Of a stretch of 64,000 nucleotides of DNA, positions 56,700 to 64,000 are shown one piece after another. This DNA comes from Amycolatopsis nigrescens CSC17Ta-90 (GTDB lineage: Bacteria; Actinomycetota; Actinomycetes; Mycobacteriales; Pseudonocardiaceae), in NCBI RefSeq assembly GCF_000384315.1, contig NZ_ARVW01000001.1, positions 2,923,746-2,987,745 of the forward strand. Reading direction: 5' to 3'. The translations under genes were made by a program, and so were the position numbers. The notes under the pieces were generated by a model. The model did no database searches. It saw only the letters and a list, made by a program, of their open reading frames with translations, and was not told the origin of the DNA. The number at the start of each line of letters is the position of its first letter. The first letter of the stretch is position 1.

Positions 56700-57614
56700 G
56701 TGTCACCGTGGCGTGGCAGGGATAAGGGACAGGAACTCGAACGGCTCGCCGCCCTGGCCGGTGAGGCGTCGGCGGACGCTGCCGTCGCGATGGAGTCCGC
56801 CAACCTCCCGGTGCCCATCATCGAGCCCGCCTCACCGCCGCCGCCACCGGATCTGACCGCGGCCGCGTTCTTCGACGTGGACAACACCATGATGATGGGC
56901 GCGTCGATCTTCCACTTCGCCCGTGGACTGGCTTCGCGCAAGTACTTCGCCACCTCGGACCTGGCCGGGTTCGCCTGGAAGCAGGTGAAGTTCCGGGTCG
57001 GCGGCCGGGAGGACAAGGACACCGTCAGCTCGGCCCGCGAGCAGGCACTGTCCTTTGTGGCCGGCAAGACGGTGAAGGAGATCATCGAGGTCGGCGAGGA
57101 GATCTACGACGAGCTGATGGCGGACAAGATCTGGTCCGGCACCAGGGCGCTCGCGCAGATGCACCTGGACGCCGGGCAGCGGGTCTGGCTGGTCACCGCG
57201 ACCCCGGTGGAGCTCGCCGGGATCATCTCCCGGCGGCTCGGGCTGACCGGCGCGCTCGGCACGGTTGGCGAGAGCGTGGACGGGGTGTACACCGGAAAGC
57301 TGGTCGGCGACCTGCTGCACGGCAGGGCGAAGGCGCACGCCGTGCGCGCGCTGGCCTCCCGCGAAGGGCTGGACCTGCGCCGCTGCACCGCGTACTCGGA
57401 CTCGCAGAACGACGTGCCGATGCTGTCCGCGGTGGGTACCGCGGTGGCGATCAACCCGGACGCCGGGCTGCGCGAGGTCGCGCGGGCCAGGGGCTGGGAG
57501 ATCCGTGACTTCCGCACCGGCCGCAAGGCAGCCAAGATCGGCGTCCCCTCGGTGCTCGGCGCCGGCGCGCTCGCCGGTGCCGTCGCCGCCGGCCTCGCCT
57601 ACCGCCGCCGCTGA
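56700..57614 (+). CDS. HAD-IB family phosphatase (SerB1-like)
   Basis: Haloacid dehalogenase phosphatase of 304 residues. The catalytic DxD is in [15 protein letters not shown]. Motif II is in [12 protein letters not shown]. Motifs III and IV are in [11 protein letters not shown] and [12 protein letters not shown]. It matches the Rv0505c (SerB1-like) family, commonly annotated as phosphoserine phosphatase-like, although the substrate is unproven. A hydrophobic C-terminal segment ([20 protein letters not shown]) may anchor it in the membrane. The GTG at 56700 is chosen because GGAGG lies eight bases upstream; an ATG at 56670 is in frame. Confidence 0.85.
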   Translation: MSPWRGRDKGQELERLAALAGEASADAAVAMESANLPVPIIEPASPPPPPDLTAAAFFDVDNTMMMGASIFHFARGLASRKYFATSDLAGFAWKQVKFRVGGREDKDTVSSAREQALSFVAGKTVKEIIEVGEEIYDELMADKIWSGTRALAQMHLDAGQRVWLVTATPVELAGIISRRLGLTGALGTVGESVDGVYTGKLVGDLLHGRAKAHAVRALASREGLDLRRCTAYSDSQNDVPMLSAVGTAVAINPDAGLREVARARGWEIRDFRTGRKAAKIGVPSVLGAGALAGAVAAGLAYRRR

Positions 57615-57631
57615 CCGTTTCGCCCGCCCGA

Positions 57632-57680
57632 GCCCAACGTGACGTTCGGCTCGTTCTATTGGCCAAACGTCACGTCGGGC
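57632..57680. terminator. hairpin between convergent genes
   Basis: Imperfect inverted repeat with 20-bp arms (57632-57651 and 57661-57680; 17 of 20 pair) and a 9-base loop. The arms are built on AACGTGACGTT-like palindromes. It lies 18 bp after the phosphatase stop and 43 bp before the acyltransferase stop. Two mismatches become G-U pairs in the minus-strand RNA, so it should terminate the acyltransferase transcript best. Confidence 0.6.
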
Positions 57681-57722
57681 CGGTCCGCCGGTTGGTGAAT
57701 AACCGCCGCATGTGCGCGGTGC

Positions 57723-58790
57723 TCAGTCGCGGAAGACGCCGCGGCGCTGGGACAGGCGGTGGTAGAGGGTCTGCTGGATGGACTCGCGGACCTGGTCGGT
57801 CAGGTTGAACACCAGCATCGGGTCGTCCGCGTCCGCCCCGGCTTCCTCGGGCTGGATCGGCGTGCCGAACTCGATGTGCCACTTGGTCGGCAGCGGCACC
57901 GCACCGAGCGGGCCGAGCAGCGGGAACAGCGGCGTGATCGGGAAGTACGGCAGGCCGAGCAGCCTGGCCAGCGGCTTGAAATCGCCGATCTTCGGGTAGA
58001 TCTCCTCGGCGCCGACGATCGAGCAGGGAATGATCGGCACCCCGGCGCGCAGCGCGGCCGCGACGAAGCCGCCCCGGCCGAAACGCTGCAGCTTGTACCT
58101 GGCGGCGAACGGCTTGCCGATGCCCTTGAACCCCTCCGGCCACACCCCGACCAGCTCACCGGCGCGCAGCAGCCGCTCGGCGTCCGCGTTGCAGGCCAGC
58201 GTCTGCCCCGACTTGCGGGCCAGCGCGCCGACGAACGGAAGCTGGAAGACCAGGTCCGCGCCGAGGCCGCGCAGGTAGCGGTGCTCGGGGTGTTCGTCGT
58301 GCACCGCCACCGCGGTCATCAGCGCGTCCAGCGGCAAGGTGCCGGAGTGGTTGCTGACGATCAGCGCGCCGCCTTCGACGGGCAGGTTGTGCACGCCATG
58401 CGTCTCCACCCGGAACCACTTCCGGTACACCGCGCGAAGCGGGGGCAGCAGCAGGGTCTCGGTCAGCTCCGGGTCGAAGCCGAACTCGTCCACCGCGTAG
58501 TCGCCGGTCAGCCGGTGCCGCAGCACGGTCAGCGCGTGCACCAGCGCCTCGGGCAGCGAGTCGGGTACCTGGTCCGGGTCGGGCGCGGCGGCGGGCACGG
58601 GGAAGCTGACCACCGGCGCGTCCTGGCGTCGCGCGGCCTCCTCCACCTCGACCGGCCGCTCCGGCCGGCCGACCTGTTCGGCGCCCGGCTTCTCCCGGCC
58701 GGGGCCGTGCAGTGGGATGACCCGTGCTTCGACGGTGGTCGCCACCTTTTTCGCCTCGCTTCCCTTCCCGGTGTCCCGCATCGCGTTCAT
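57723..58790 (-). CDS. PlsC-like acyltransferase (1-acylglycerol-3-phosphate acyltransferase family)
   Basis: A membrane-associated glycerolipid acyltransferase-fold protein of 355 residues. The H-x4-D motif appears as SNHSGTLPLDALM near residue 175. VGVWPEGFKGIGKPFAARYK (motif III) and PIIPCSIVGAEE follow. The N-terminal ~90 residues are low-complexity. It corresponds to Rv0502 in M. tuberculosis, whose acyl acceptor is undefined. The ATG at 58790 overlaps the upstream epimerase stop as ATGA, so the two are coupled. Confidence 0.87.
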   Translation of the reverse strand: MNAMRDTGKGSEAKKVATTVEARVIPLHGPGREKPGAEQVGRPERPVEVEEAARRQDAPVVSFPVPAAAPDPDQVPDSLPEALVHALTVLRHRLTGDYAVDEFGFDPELTETLLLPPLRAVYRKWFRVETHGVHNLPVEGGALIVSNHSGTLPLDALMTAVAVHDEHPEHRYLRGLGADLVFQLPFVGALARKSGQTLACNADAERLLRAGELVGVWPEGFKGIGKPFAARYKLQRFGRGGFVAAALRAGVPIIPCSIVGAEEIYPKIGDFKPLARLLGLPYFPITPLFPLLGPLGAVPLPTKWHIEFGTPIQPEEAGADADDPMLVFNLTDQVRESIQQTLYHRLSQRRGVFRD

Positions 58791-59836
58791 CTCGTACTCG
58801 CCTGGCCGGTCGCCGCGGCGATCAGCACCTTGCCGGCGAGGCCGGCGAGCCGGTCGCCGTCCAGCACCGGGCGCAGCCCGCGGCCCTGGACGTAATCGTC
58901 GAAAGCCTCTTTGGTGGTCCACCTCGGCGTGTAGCCGAAGACCTCCTTCAGCCGCGTCGTGTCCACCACCCGGCCGAAGTTGAGCAGCCGGACCTGGTCC
59001 GCGGAGAAGTCCACCACCTTGGCGCCGCGCAGCACCTTCGCCACCGAAGGCACCACCCCGCGCGGCACCGGCAGCTCGACCCGGCCGGCCCGCCGGATGG
59101 CCTGCGCCAGCGCGATCACCCCGTCACCGCCGACGTTGAACACCCCCGGCTTGTCGTGCAGCGTCGCCTGTTCCAGCACCTCGAGCGCGTCGGAGGAGTG
59201 CAGCAGCTGGATCCGCGCGTCGTAGCCGAGCACGGTCGGCACCACCGGCAGCGCGAAGTACCTGGACAGCACGGTGTCCACCTCGGGCCCGATGGTGTTG
59301 ACGAACCTGGCCATGGTGACCGTGATGTCGGGGCGGCGCCGGGTCAGCCCGCGCACGTACCCCTCCATCTCCACCGCGTCCTTCGCGTAGCCGCTGGACG
59401 AGGCGGGAATGAGCTCGGAGTCCTCGGTGAACACCGCAGGTGAGCGCGCACCGGCGCCGTAGACCGCAGCGGTGGACTTGACCACCAGCTTCTGCACCTT
59501 GGGCGAGCGCTGGCAGGCGGCCAGCAGCCGCATGGTGCCGATGACGTTGACCTCTTTGATCGCCATCCGCCTGCCGGGCCCCGCCGGGTGCGCGGTGGTG
59601 GAGGCGTGCACCACGGTGTCCACATCGGCCGTGCTGATCACCTTGGCGATAAGCGGGTTCCGGATGTCGGCGCGGACGAACTCCGCGTGCCCCATCCGTT
59701 GCAGCACCTGCTTGGCCGGCGGGGTGGTGTCCACCCCGATCACCCGTTCGAACTCCGGGTTATTGCCCAGCCTGGCCAGCAGCCTGCCCCCGAGTTCACC
59801 GCCGACTCCGGTGACGAGCACGATGTTGGACGGCAT
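58787..59836 (-). CDS. NAD-dependent epimerase/dehydratase family protein (GalE2-like)
   Basis: Extended short-chain dehydrogenase of 349 residues. The NAD site is VLVTGVGGELGGRLLARLG at the N-terminus. A VKSTAAVYGAG strand and the YxxxK catalytic pair in SSSGYAKDAVEME follow. It matches Rv0501 (annotated galE2) by neighbours. Whether it acts on UDP-sugars is unknown. The ATG at 59836 follows GGGGG; the open frame further upstream was rejected. Two tandem palindromes (59981-60021) lie in its promoter region. Confidence 0.85.
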   Translation of the reverse strand: MPSNIVLVTGVGGELGGRLLARLGNNPEFERVIGVDTTPPAKQVLQRMGHAEFVRADIRNPLIAKVISTADVDTVVHASTTAHPAGPGRRMAIKEVNVIGTMRLLAACQRSPKVQKLVVKSTAAVYGAGARSPAVFTEDSELIPASSSGYAKDAVEMEGYVRGLTRRRPDITVTMARFVNTIGPEVDTVLSRYFALPVVPTVLGYDARIQLLHSSDALEVLEQATLHDKPGVFNVGGDGVIALAQAIRRAGRVELPVPRGVVPSVAKVLRGAKVVDFSADQVRLLNFGRVVDTTRLKEVFGYTPRWTTKEAFDDYVQGRGLRPVLDGDRLAGLAGKVLIAAATGQASTR

Positions 59837-59980
59837 TCGACCCCCTGTGCGGGTGTGTCGGGTGCCCGGCAACGCGACCGGGCGCTGCGTGCACGAACTT
59901 GTACTTGAGGTGGTCGACTGAACGCACCCGGAATGCTACTCCGCCCGACGCCGGTCTCGCGCTGCCCGGCATGACGTCTT

Positions 59981-60021
59981 ACCTGCTATTAACGCAGGTC
60001 ACCTGCTGTATGCGTGCAGGT
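59981..60021. promoter_or_regulatory. tandem ACCTGC...GCAGGT palindromes upstream of the epimerase gene
   Basis: Two consecutive inverted repeats, ACCTGC-N7-GCAGGT (59981-59999) and ACCTGC-N9-GCAGGT (60001-60021), each followed by TC(A)C. They lie about 150 bp upstream of the epimerase gene and just beyond the bS22 terminator. The pattern suggests a dimeric regulator binding twice; which one is unknown. Confidence 0.5.
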
Positions 60022-60034
60022 CACTCGAATGGCG

Positions 60035-60063
60035 GCGGCCCGTCCAGTAGCTGGACGGGCCGC
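60035..60063 (-). terminator. terminator hairpin after bS22
   Basis: Inverted repeat with 13-bp arms (GCGGCCCGTCCAG / CTGGACGGGCCGC) and a TAG loop, 14 bp after the bS22 stop. There is no U-run, which is common for actinobacterial terminators. Confidence 0.65.
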
Positions 60064-60077
60064 GGCGAACGCTGGAC

Positions 60078-60179
60078 TTACTTGCCCTGCTTCCTGCGCT
60101 GCATACGAGTACGACGAAGCAACTTGCGATGCTTCTTCTTGGACATGCGCTTGCGGCGCTTCTTGATCACAGAGCCCAC
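60078..60179 (-). CDS. small ribosomal subunit protein bS22 (AURKAIP1/COX24 domain)
   Basis: A 33-codon gene starting GTG at 60179, with AAGGAG five bases upstream. The product begins [20 protein letters not shown] and is extremely basic (more than half Lys/Arg). It matches the Rv0500B-type protein seen as bS22 in mycobacterial ribosome structures, where it binds 16S rRNA near the decoding site. Genes this short are often missed. Its neighbours (HTH protein, epimerase, acyltransferase) have the same order as in M. tuberculosis. Confidence 0.92.
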   Translation of the reverse strand: MGSVIKKRRKRMSKKKHRKLLRRTRMQRRKQGK

Positions 60180-60250
60180 GGGTGCTCCTTCTCGTCGTCG
60201 GTCACGCTGCCCGGCGCAGCGTCCAACGGGTGGAGCGCACAGGCACGAGC

Positions 60251-60285
60251 GGTACTCCAGGTTACCCGCGAGGTCCTGGAGTACC
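60251..60285 (-). terminator. hairpin between the HTH gene and bS22
   Basis: Perfect 11-bp arms GGTACTCCAGG / CCTGGAGTACC with a 13-base loop, 53 bp after the HTH gene stop and about 70 bp upstream of bS22. It may end the HTH transcript or structure the bS22 leader; no U-run. Confidence 0.45.
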
Positions 60286-60338
60286 CGCAGTGGGGGCCGC
60301 GGGGCTGCCCGTTTTCCCTGGCGGCACCGCGCCTGTGC

Positions 60339-60554
60339 TCAGCCCACGTCGAAATAGGCGCCCTCGAGATAGCTGTGCACTGCCTTTTCCGGTACCCGGA
60401 ACGACTTGCCGACCCGGACGGCCGGCAGCTCTCCCGAATGCACCAGACGGTAGACGGTCATCTTGGAGACCCGCATCAGCGTGGCCACCTCGGCGACCGT
60501 CAAGAACTGGACCTGCCCTACCGCGGGCACGTCCTCCTTCTTGTTCGGCGACAT
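60339..60554 (-). CDS. helix-turn-helix DNA-binding protein (Rv0500A-like)
   Basis: A 71-residue excisionase/MerR-type HTH protein: FLTVAEVATLMRVSKMTVYR, then LPAVRVGKSFRVPEKAVHSY. It is a close match to Rv0500A and a structural cousin of BldC. The ATG at 60554 begins MSPNKKEDVPAVGQ. It sits between proC and bS22 exactly as in mycobacteria. Its regulatory targets are unknown. Confidence 0.88.
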   Translation of the reverse strand: MSPNKKEDVPAVGQVQFLTVAEVATLMRVSKMTVYRLVHSGELPAVRVGKSFRVPEKAVHSYLEGAYFDVG

Positions 60555-60754
60555 AGTTCACCGCGTCCTTCGACACGTGTCGCGCCACGAGGCTTCCCCA
60601 CCTGTGGTACCGACACGCACGTGCTCTACGCGAGAGTACTGGTGCGGATGGGGCTAATGCGACGGCTGGCCCCAAGATTGGCCCTTACCAGCGACAACGC
60701 AACCGCGACGAGACCTGCCCGATGCGGTCGGCACCGGATATCCAGGCCGGATAT

Positions 60755-61561
60755 TCAGTCGTGGGCCTTGCCCAGCTCCACCGAACGGTCGCGGGCGGCC
60801 TCGATCGCGCCGAGCATCGCGGCCCGCACGCCGTGGTTCTCCAGCTCGCGGATGGCGTTGATGGTGGTGCCGGCCGGGGAGGTGACGGCCTCCCGCAGGG
60901 TCACCGGGTGCTCGCCGGTCTCGGCCAGCATCTTGCTCGCCCCGACCGCCGACTGGATGATCAGCTGCGACGCGACCGCGCGCGGCAGGCCGAGCAGGAT
61001 CCCGGCGTCGATCATGGCTTCGACCAGGAAGAAGAAGTACGCCGGGCCGGAACCCGACAGCGCGGTGACCGCGTCCTGCTGCGCCTCCGGCACCTCGACC
61101 ACCTTGCCGACGCAGGTGAGCAGCTCCTCCACCAGCGCCATGTGCTCGGCGGTCGCGTACCGGCCCGCCGAGATGGCGCTCATCGCCGCGCCGACCACCA
61201 TCGGCGTGTTCGGCATCACCCGCACCACCGGCACGCCGTCGGCCAGCCGCCGCTCGTAGAGCGCGGTGGGCAGGCCCGCGCACAGCGACACCACCAGCGA
61301 CTGCGGCCCGAGCAGCGGGGCCAGCTCCGCCAGCACCGGGTCGATGTCCTGCGGCTTGACCGCGACGACCAGCACGTCGGCGCGGCGGGCGGCCTCGGCC
61401 ACCTCGGCCGAACGCACGCCGTAGCGCTGGGTCAGCTCCTCGGCCCGCTCCGGATGACGCTCGGTGAACAGCAGGTCGTCCGCGCGCCGTCCGCCGTGCA
61501 ACAGCCCGGACAGCAGCGCTTCCCCGATCTTCCCGGCCCCGAGTACCGCGATCACGCTCAT
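60755..61561 (-). CDS. proC: pyrroline-5-carboxylate reductase
   Basis: Last enzyme of proline synthesis, reducing P5C with NAD(P)H. The Rossmann motif IAVLGAGKIGEALLSGLL is at the N-terminus. VVRVMPNTPMVVGAAMSAIS and the C-terminal signature TSPAGTTINAIRELENHGVR are diagnostic. The ATG at 61561 gives 268 residues; a long frame open upstream is not part of it. It lies near proline dehydrogenase, so both synthesis and breakdown of proline are encoded here. Confidence 0.95.
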   Translation of the reverse strand: MSVIAVLGAGKIGEALLSGLLHGGRRADDLLFTERHPERAEELTQRYGVRSAEVAEAARRADVLVVAVKPQDIDPVLAELAPLLGPQSLVVSLCAGLPTALYERRLADGVPVVRVMPNTPMVVGAAMSAISAGRYATAEHMALVEELLTCVGKVVEVPEAQQDAVTALSGSGPAYFFFLVEAMIDAGILLGLPRAVASQLIIQSAVGASKMLAETGEHPVTLREAVTSPAGTTINAIRELENHGVRAAMLGAIEAARDRSVELGKAHD

Positions 61562-61590
61562 CCGCTCAGCGTGCCAAACCGGCCGGCGGC

Positions 61591-62412
61591 TCAGGGCGCC
61601 GGGGCGAGCGCGAGCTGCCTGGCCTGGCAGACCAGCCGCCCTGCCGAGTCCACCACCACGGCGTCGGAGTCGAACCAGGACTCCTGCACCGACCGGCTGT
61701 CCACCTGCACCCGCATCCAGCCCGGCGCGGGCCTGGTGCGCAGCAGCGCGGTCAGCTGGACGGTCGGCGCCCAGCCCAGCCTGCCGAGGTTGAACACCAC
61801 CGGCGGGTTGACGTCCGCGGCGAGCAGCGCGAAGAACGGGTCCGGGCTGCCGTGCCGCGGCCGCACCCACAGCCGGATCCGCGGCGGCTCCCCGGTCCGG
61901 CCGGACAGATAGCCCACGGTCGACTGGTCGAGCCGGACGTCGCAGCCCTTCGCCAGGTTGAAGGCGCCTTCCCCGGTGTCGCCGCTGACCGTCACCGCGT
62001 TCGCCGGCGGCTCGGCCGACATCGGCGGCAGCTCGGACCAGTCGGGACGGCGGGTCGGCAGCCTGCCGGTGGTCACCCGCGCCTCCACGCAGCTGCGGCC
62101 GCGCTGCTCCAGCACGACCGCGACCACGGTGGCGCGCCTGCCCACCTTGCGCACGTCGGTGCGCAGCAGCACCGGGCCGACCGCGGGCGGGCGGAGGAAC
62201 TCGGCGCTGACGGCCAGCGGGTCGGCCGATGGCTCGCCGCGTTCGCCGAGCATCACCAGCGCCGACTTGGCCAGCAGCGCGAGCAGGAACCCACCGTGCG
62301 GGTGGCCGCCGATGGACCACTCCGGCCGCAGGTCCGCGGTCAGGGTGCCGTCGCCGAGCGACCGCACCGCACAGGCCGCGCCGAAGGACGCGGGATCATC
62401 CAAGGTACTCAC
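61591..62412 (-). CDS. acyl-CoA thioesterase family protein (double hotdog)
   Basis: A 273-residue thioesterase-like protein. The N-terminal hotdog has WSIGGHPHGGFLLALLAKSA and VSAEFLRPPAVGPVLLRTDV. The C-terminal hotdog includes MRVQVDSRSVQESWFDSDAV and SAGRLVCQARQLAL, as in TesB-type proteins. It occupies the Rv0499 position. The physiological thioester is unknown. The GTG at 62412 overlaps the proline dehydrogenase stop as GTGA. Confidence 0.82.
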   Translation of the reverse strand: MSTLDDPASFGAACAVRSLGDGTLTADLRPEWSIGGHPHGGFLLALLAKSALVMLGERGEPSADPLAVSAEFLRPPAVGPVLLRTDVRKVGRRATVVAVVLEQRGRSCVEARVTTGRLPTRRPDWSELPPMSAEPPANAVTVSGDTGEGAFNLAKGCDVRLDQSTVGYLSGRTGEPPRIRLWVRPRHGSPDPFFALLAADVNPPVVFNLGRLGWAPTVQLTALLRTRPAPGWMRVQVDSRSVQESWFDSDAVVVDSAGRLVCQARQLALAPAP

Positions 62413-63335
62413 GAACGGCTGGCCAGCGCGCGCAGGAAAAAGGCGGTGTTGGCTGGCCGTTCGGCGAGCCGGCGCAGCAGGTAGCCGTACCACTGCTCGC
62501 CGTAGGGCACATACACGCGCACGGTCTCGCCCTCCCCGGCAAGTCGGCGCTGCTCCTCCGGCCGGACACCGTGCAGCAGCTGGTACTCATACGTTCCCGC
62601 CGCCCGGCCGTACCAGCGGATCCGCTCGCCAAGCACCGCGATCAGCCGCGGGTCGTGGGTGGCGAACATCGGGTAGCCCTCGCCGGCGAGCAGCCGGTTG
62701 GCGCAGCGGACGTAGGCGAGGTCCACGTCGTGCCGGTCCTCGAAGGCGATCCCGGCCGGTGCGGCATACGCGCCCTTGCAGAGCCGGACCCGTGAGCCGG
62801 CACCGGTCAGCCCGGCCAGGTCGTGCTCGGTGCGGCGCAGCGCGGACTGCAGCACCGCGCCCACCGACGGCCAGGTGTGCCGCAGCTCGGCCAGCACCCG
62901 CAGGGTGGCCTCGGTGGCGTGGTGGTCCTCCATGTCCAGGGTGACCGTGGTGCCGCACTGCTCGGCCGCGGCGCAGATCCGCCACGCGTTGTCCACCGCC
63001 AGCTTCTCGTCCAGCGCCAGTCCGGTGGCGGACAGCTTCACGCTGACCTCGGCCCGGCCGGAGAGCCCCTGCGCGTGCAGCTGGTCGAGCAGCCGCAGGT
63101 ATGCCTGCACGGTCCGTTCGGCCTGCGCCTTCTCCAGGACGTCCTCGCCGAGGTAGTCCAGGGTGGCGTGCAACCCGTCGGCCGCGAGTCTGCGGACCGC
63201 CTCCACGGCGTCCGAACAAGACTCACCGGCCACGAAACGCTCGGTAAGGCCCTTGCTCCCCGGGGTGGCCAGCACGGCACGACGGATCACGTCGCTACCG
63301 GCGGCGGCCAGGATCAACGAGCGCAGCGGGTTCAC
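62409..63335 (-). CDS. proline dehydrogenase (monofunctional)
   Basis: FAD-dependent (beta/alpha)8 enzyme oxidising proline to P5C and passing electrons to quinone. Signatures are VSVKLSATGLALDEKLAVDN, VTLDMEDHHATEATLRVL, VRLCKGAYAAPAG, and the C-terminal YEYQLLHGVRPEEQRRL and RVYVPYGEQWYGYLLRRL. It has 308 residues, the length of the short monofunctional type (Mtb PruB-like). It is likely peripherally membrane-bound. Its stop overlaps the thioesterase start. Confidence 0.92.
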   Translation of the reverse strand: MNPLRSLILAAAGSDVIRRAVLATPGSKGLTERFVAGESCSDAVEAVRRLAADGLHATLDYLGEDVLEKAQAERTVQAYLRLLDQLHAQGLSGRAEVSVKLSATGLALDEKLAVDNAWRICAAAEQCGTTVTLDMEDHHATEATLRVLAELRHTWPSVGAVLQSALRRTEHDLAGLTGAGSRVRLCKGAYAAPAGIAFEDRHDVDLAYVRCANRLLAGEGYPMFATHDPRLIAVLGERIRWYGRAAGTYEYQLLHGVRPEEQRRLAGEGETVRVYVPYGEQWYGYLLRRLAERPANTAFFLRALASRS

Positions 63336-63440
63336 GGCGGAAACTTTACGGGTTCACAAATCGGAAAAGCAGCCGCCTGGCCGGTCACTGCCGGTCAGAC
63401 TGCCGGTCGGCGAAATAGGCAGGACAGCCGGCGGCCCTGA

Positions 63441-64000
63441 TCACTGACCAAGGTGGAACCTGGCGAACAGCAGCGCCTCGGCCAGGTCCTTGGCGCGGCG
63501 GACCGGTTGCGGGGAATGCCGGGTGCTCACCTCGAGCACGATCTGGCCGCCGAAACCGTTCGCGGACAGGGATTCCAGCAGTTCGGCGCACGGCTGGTCG
63601 CCACGCCCCGGCACCAGGTGCTCGTCCTTCGGAATTCCGCTGCCGTCGGCGAGATGCACGTGCGTCAGCCCGTCCCCCATTCGCGCGGCCAGCGCGAGCG
63701 CGTCCATCCGCGCCGCCGAAGTGTGCGACAGGTCCAGTGTGTAATGCCGGTAGCCGACGTCGGTGGGATCGATCGACGGCCGGAACGCGGACACCCTCGA
63801 GTTCCGGCCGCCGCCGGGCGGGCGCACCTTGAACATGTTCTCCACCGCGATTTCGATCCCGCTGCGCTGTTCCAGTTCGGCCACCAGATCGGCGAAACCG
63901 TCGCCGTACCGGCGCTGCCAGCGAAACGGCGGGTGCACCACCACGGTGCGCGCGCCGAGTTCCAGCGCAGCCTCCACGCTGCGCCGCAGCCGTACCACCG
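63441..64000 (-). CDS. sugar phosphate isomerase/epimerase-like TIM-barrel protein (5' end outside window)
   Basis: The gene runs off the right edge; about 185 C-terminal residues are visible. The AP-endonuclease-2/xylose-isomerase-like fold is indicated by RTVVVHPPFRWQ, EIAVENMFKV, HYTLDLSHTSAARMD, LTHVHLADGSGIPKDEHLVP and QIVLEVSTRHSPQ, with His, Glu and Asp metal ligands. It matches the Rv0498 position. Substrate unknown. Confidence 0.82.
   Translation of the reverse strand, partial: VVRLRRSVEAALELGARTVVVHPPFRWQRRYGDGFADLVAELEQRSGIEIAVENMFKVRPPGGGRNSRVSAFRPSIDPTDVGYRHYTLDLSHTSAARMDALALAARMGDGLTHVHLADGSGIPKDEHLVPGRGDQPCAELLESLSANGFGGQIVLEVSTRHSPQPVRRAKDLAEALLFARFHLGQ

Noticed and set aside
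63350..63356. TTCACAA half-site near the proline dehydrogenase start as a fourth Rex operator
   Set aside because: Only one half-site; no matching TTGTGAA arm at the required spacing.

Overview
The window is a high-GC (roughly 70%) actinobacterial chromosome segment. Gene content and order point to Pseudonocardiaceae, probably an Amycolatopsis-like organism; this is inferred from gene families, not from a rRNA gene. The backbone runs parallel to the M. tuberculosis region around Rv0498-Rv0561 (xylose-isomerase-like protein, proC, HTH protein, bS22, epimerase, acyltransferase, HAD phosphatase, glutaredoxin, hemA-C-D-B, hemL, resA/ccdA/resB/ccsB, men genes). It also carries Streptomyces-type developmental regulators (BldC and a BldN/RsbN-like pair). 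No rRNA, tRNA, CRISPR array or insertion sequence was seen.

Layout. 1-15.7 kb: the respiratory complex I operon nuoA-N on the minus strand, nuoN cut by the left edge, with most junctions being 4-bp stop/start overlaps. 15.7-16.1 kb: the nuo control region, with two near-perfect Rex operators. 16.1-29 kb: menaquinone genes (menJ-like reductase, menG, menD, menB, menA) mixed with two GT4 glycosyltransferases, an inositol-phosphatase-like protein, an M1 aminopeptidase, 5-oxoprolinase subunit A and a small secreted peptide. 29.2-31 kb: an AsnC regulator, a DUF4229 protein and an L-cysteine desulfhydrase-like enzyme in one operon. 31.4-33.4 kb: bldC, a tiny membrane protein and a MinD/ParA-like ATPase. 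33.5-41.4 kb: system II cytochrome c maturation (ccdA-resB-ccsB, resA) plus hemL, interrupted by a divergent TetR/FAD-monooxygenase pair. 41.5-44 kb: a PIN-domain toxin/antitoxin pair and small membrane proteins. 44-49.8 kb: rex-hemA-hemC-hemD-hemB. 50-54.4 kb: fasciclin lipoprotein, sulfite-oxidase-like protein, glutaredoxin and acyl-CoA ligase. 54.6-56.6 kb: a BldN-like sigma factor with a coupled upstream mini-ORF, then an RsbN-like anti-sigma factor. 56.7-64 kb: HAD phosphatase, acyltransferase, epimerase, ribosomal protein bS22, HTH protein, proC, thioesterase, proline dehydrogenase and a truncated TIM-barrel protein.

Theme. Much of the window builds the aerobic electron transport chain: complex I, menaquinone, heme and cytochrome c. 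The redox sensor Rex is encoded here, and Rex-type operators lie in front of both nuoA and rex-hemA, so NADH/NAD+ sensing probably couples complex I and heme synthesis.

Most striking points. The hydroxymethylbilane synthase gene lacks the cofactor-binding cysteine, the catalytic aspartate and about 20 residues between them, although its reading frame is intact. The SAM-methyltransferase half of the adjacent HemD fusion is also degenerate. A TetR-controlled monooxygenase is spliced into the cytochrome c maturation operon so that ccdA-resB-ccsB are translationally coupled to it. A 58-codon ORF bounded by ATGA junctions and 17-bp direct repeats separates two neighbouring genes. Several long perfect hairpins occur, one of which encodes the last codons of two convergent genes.
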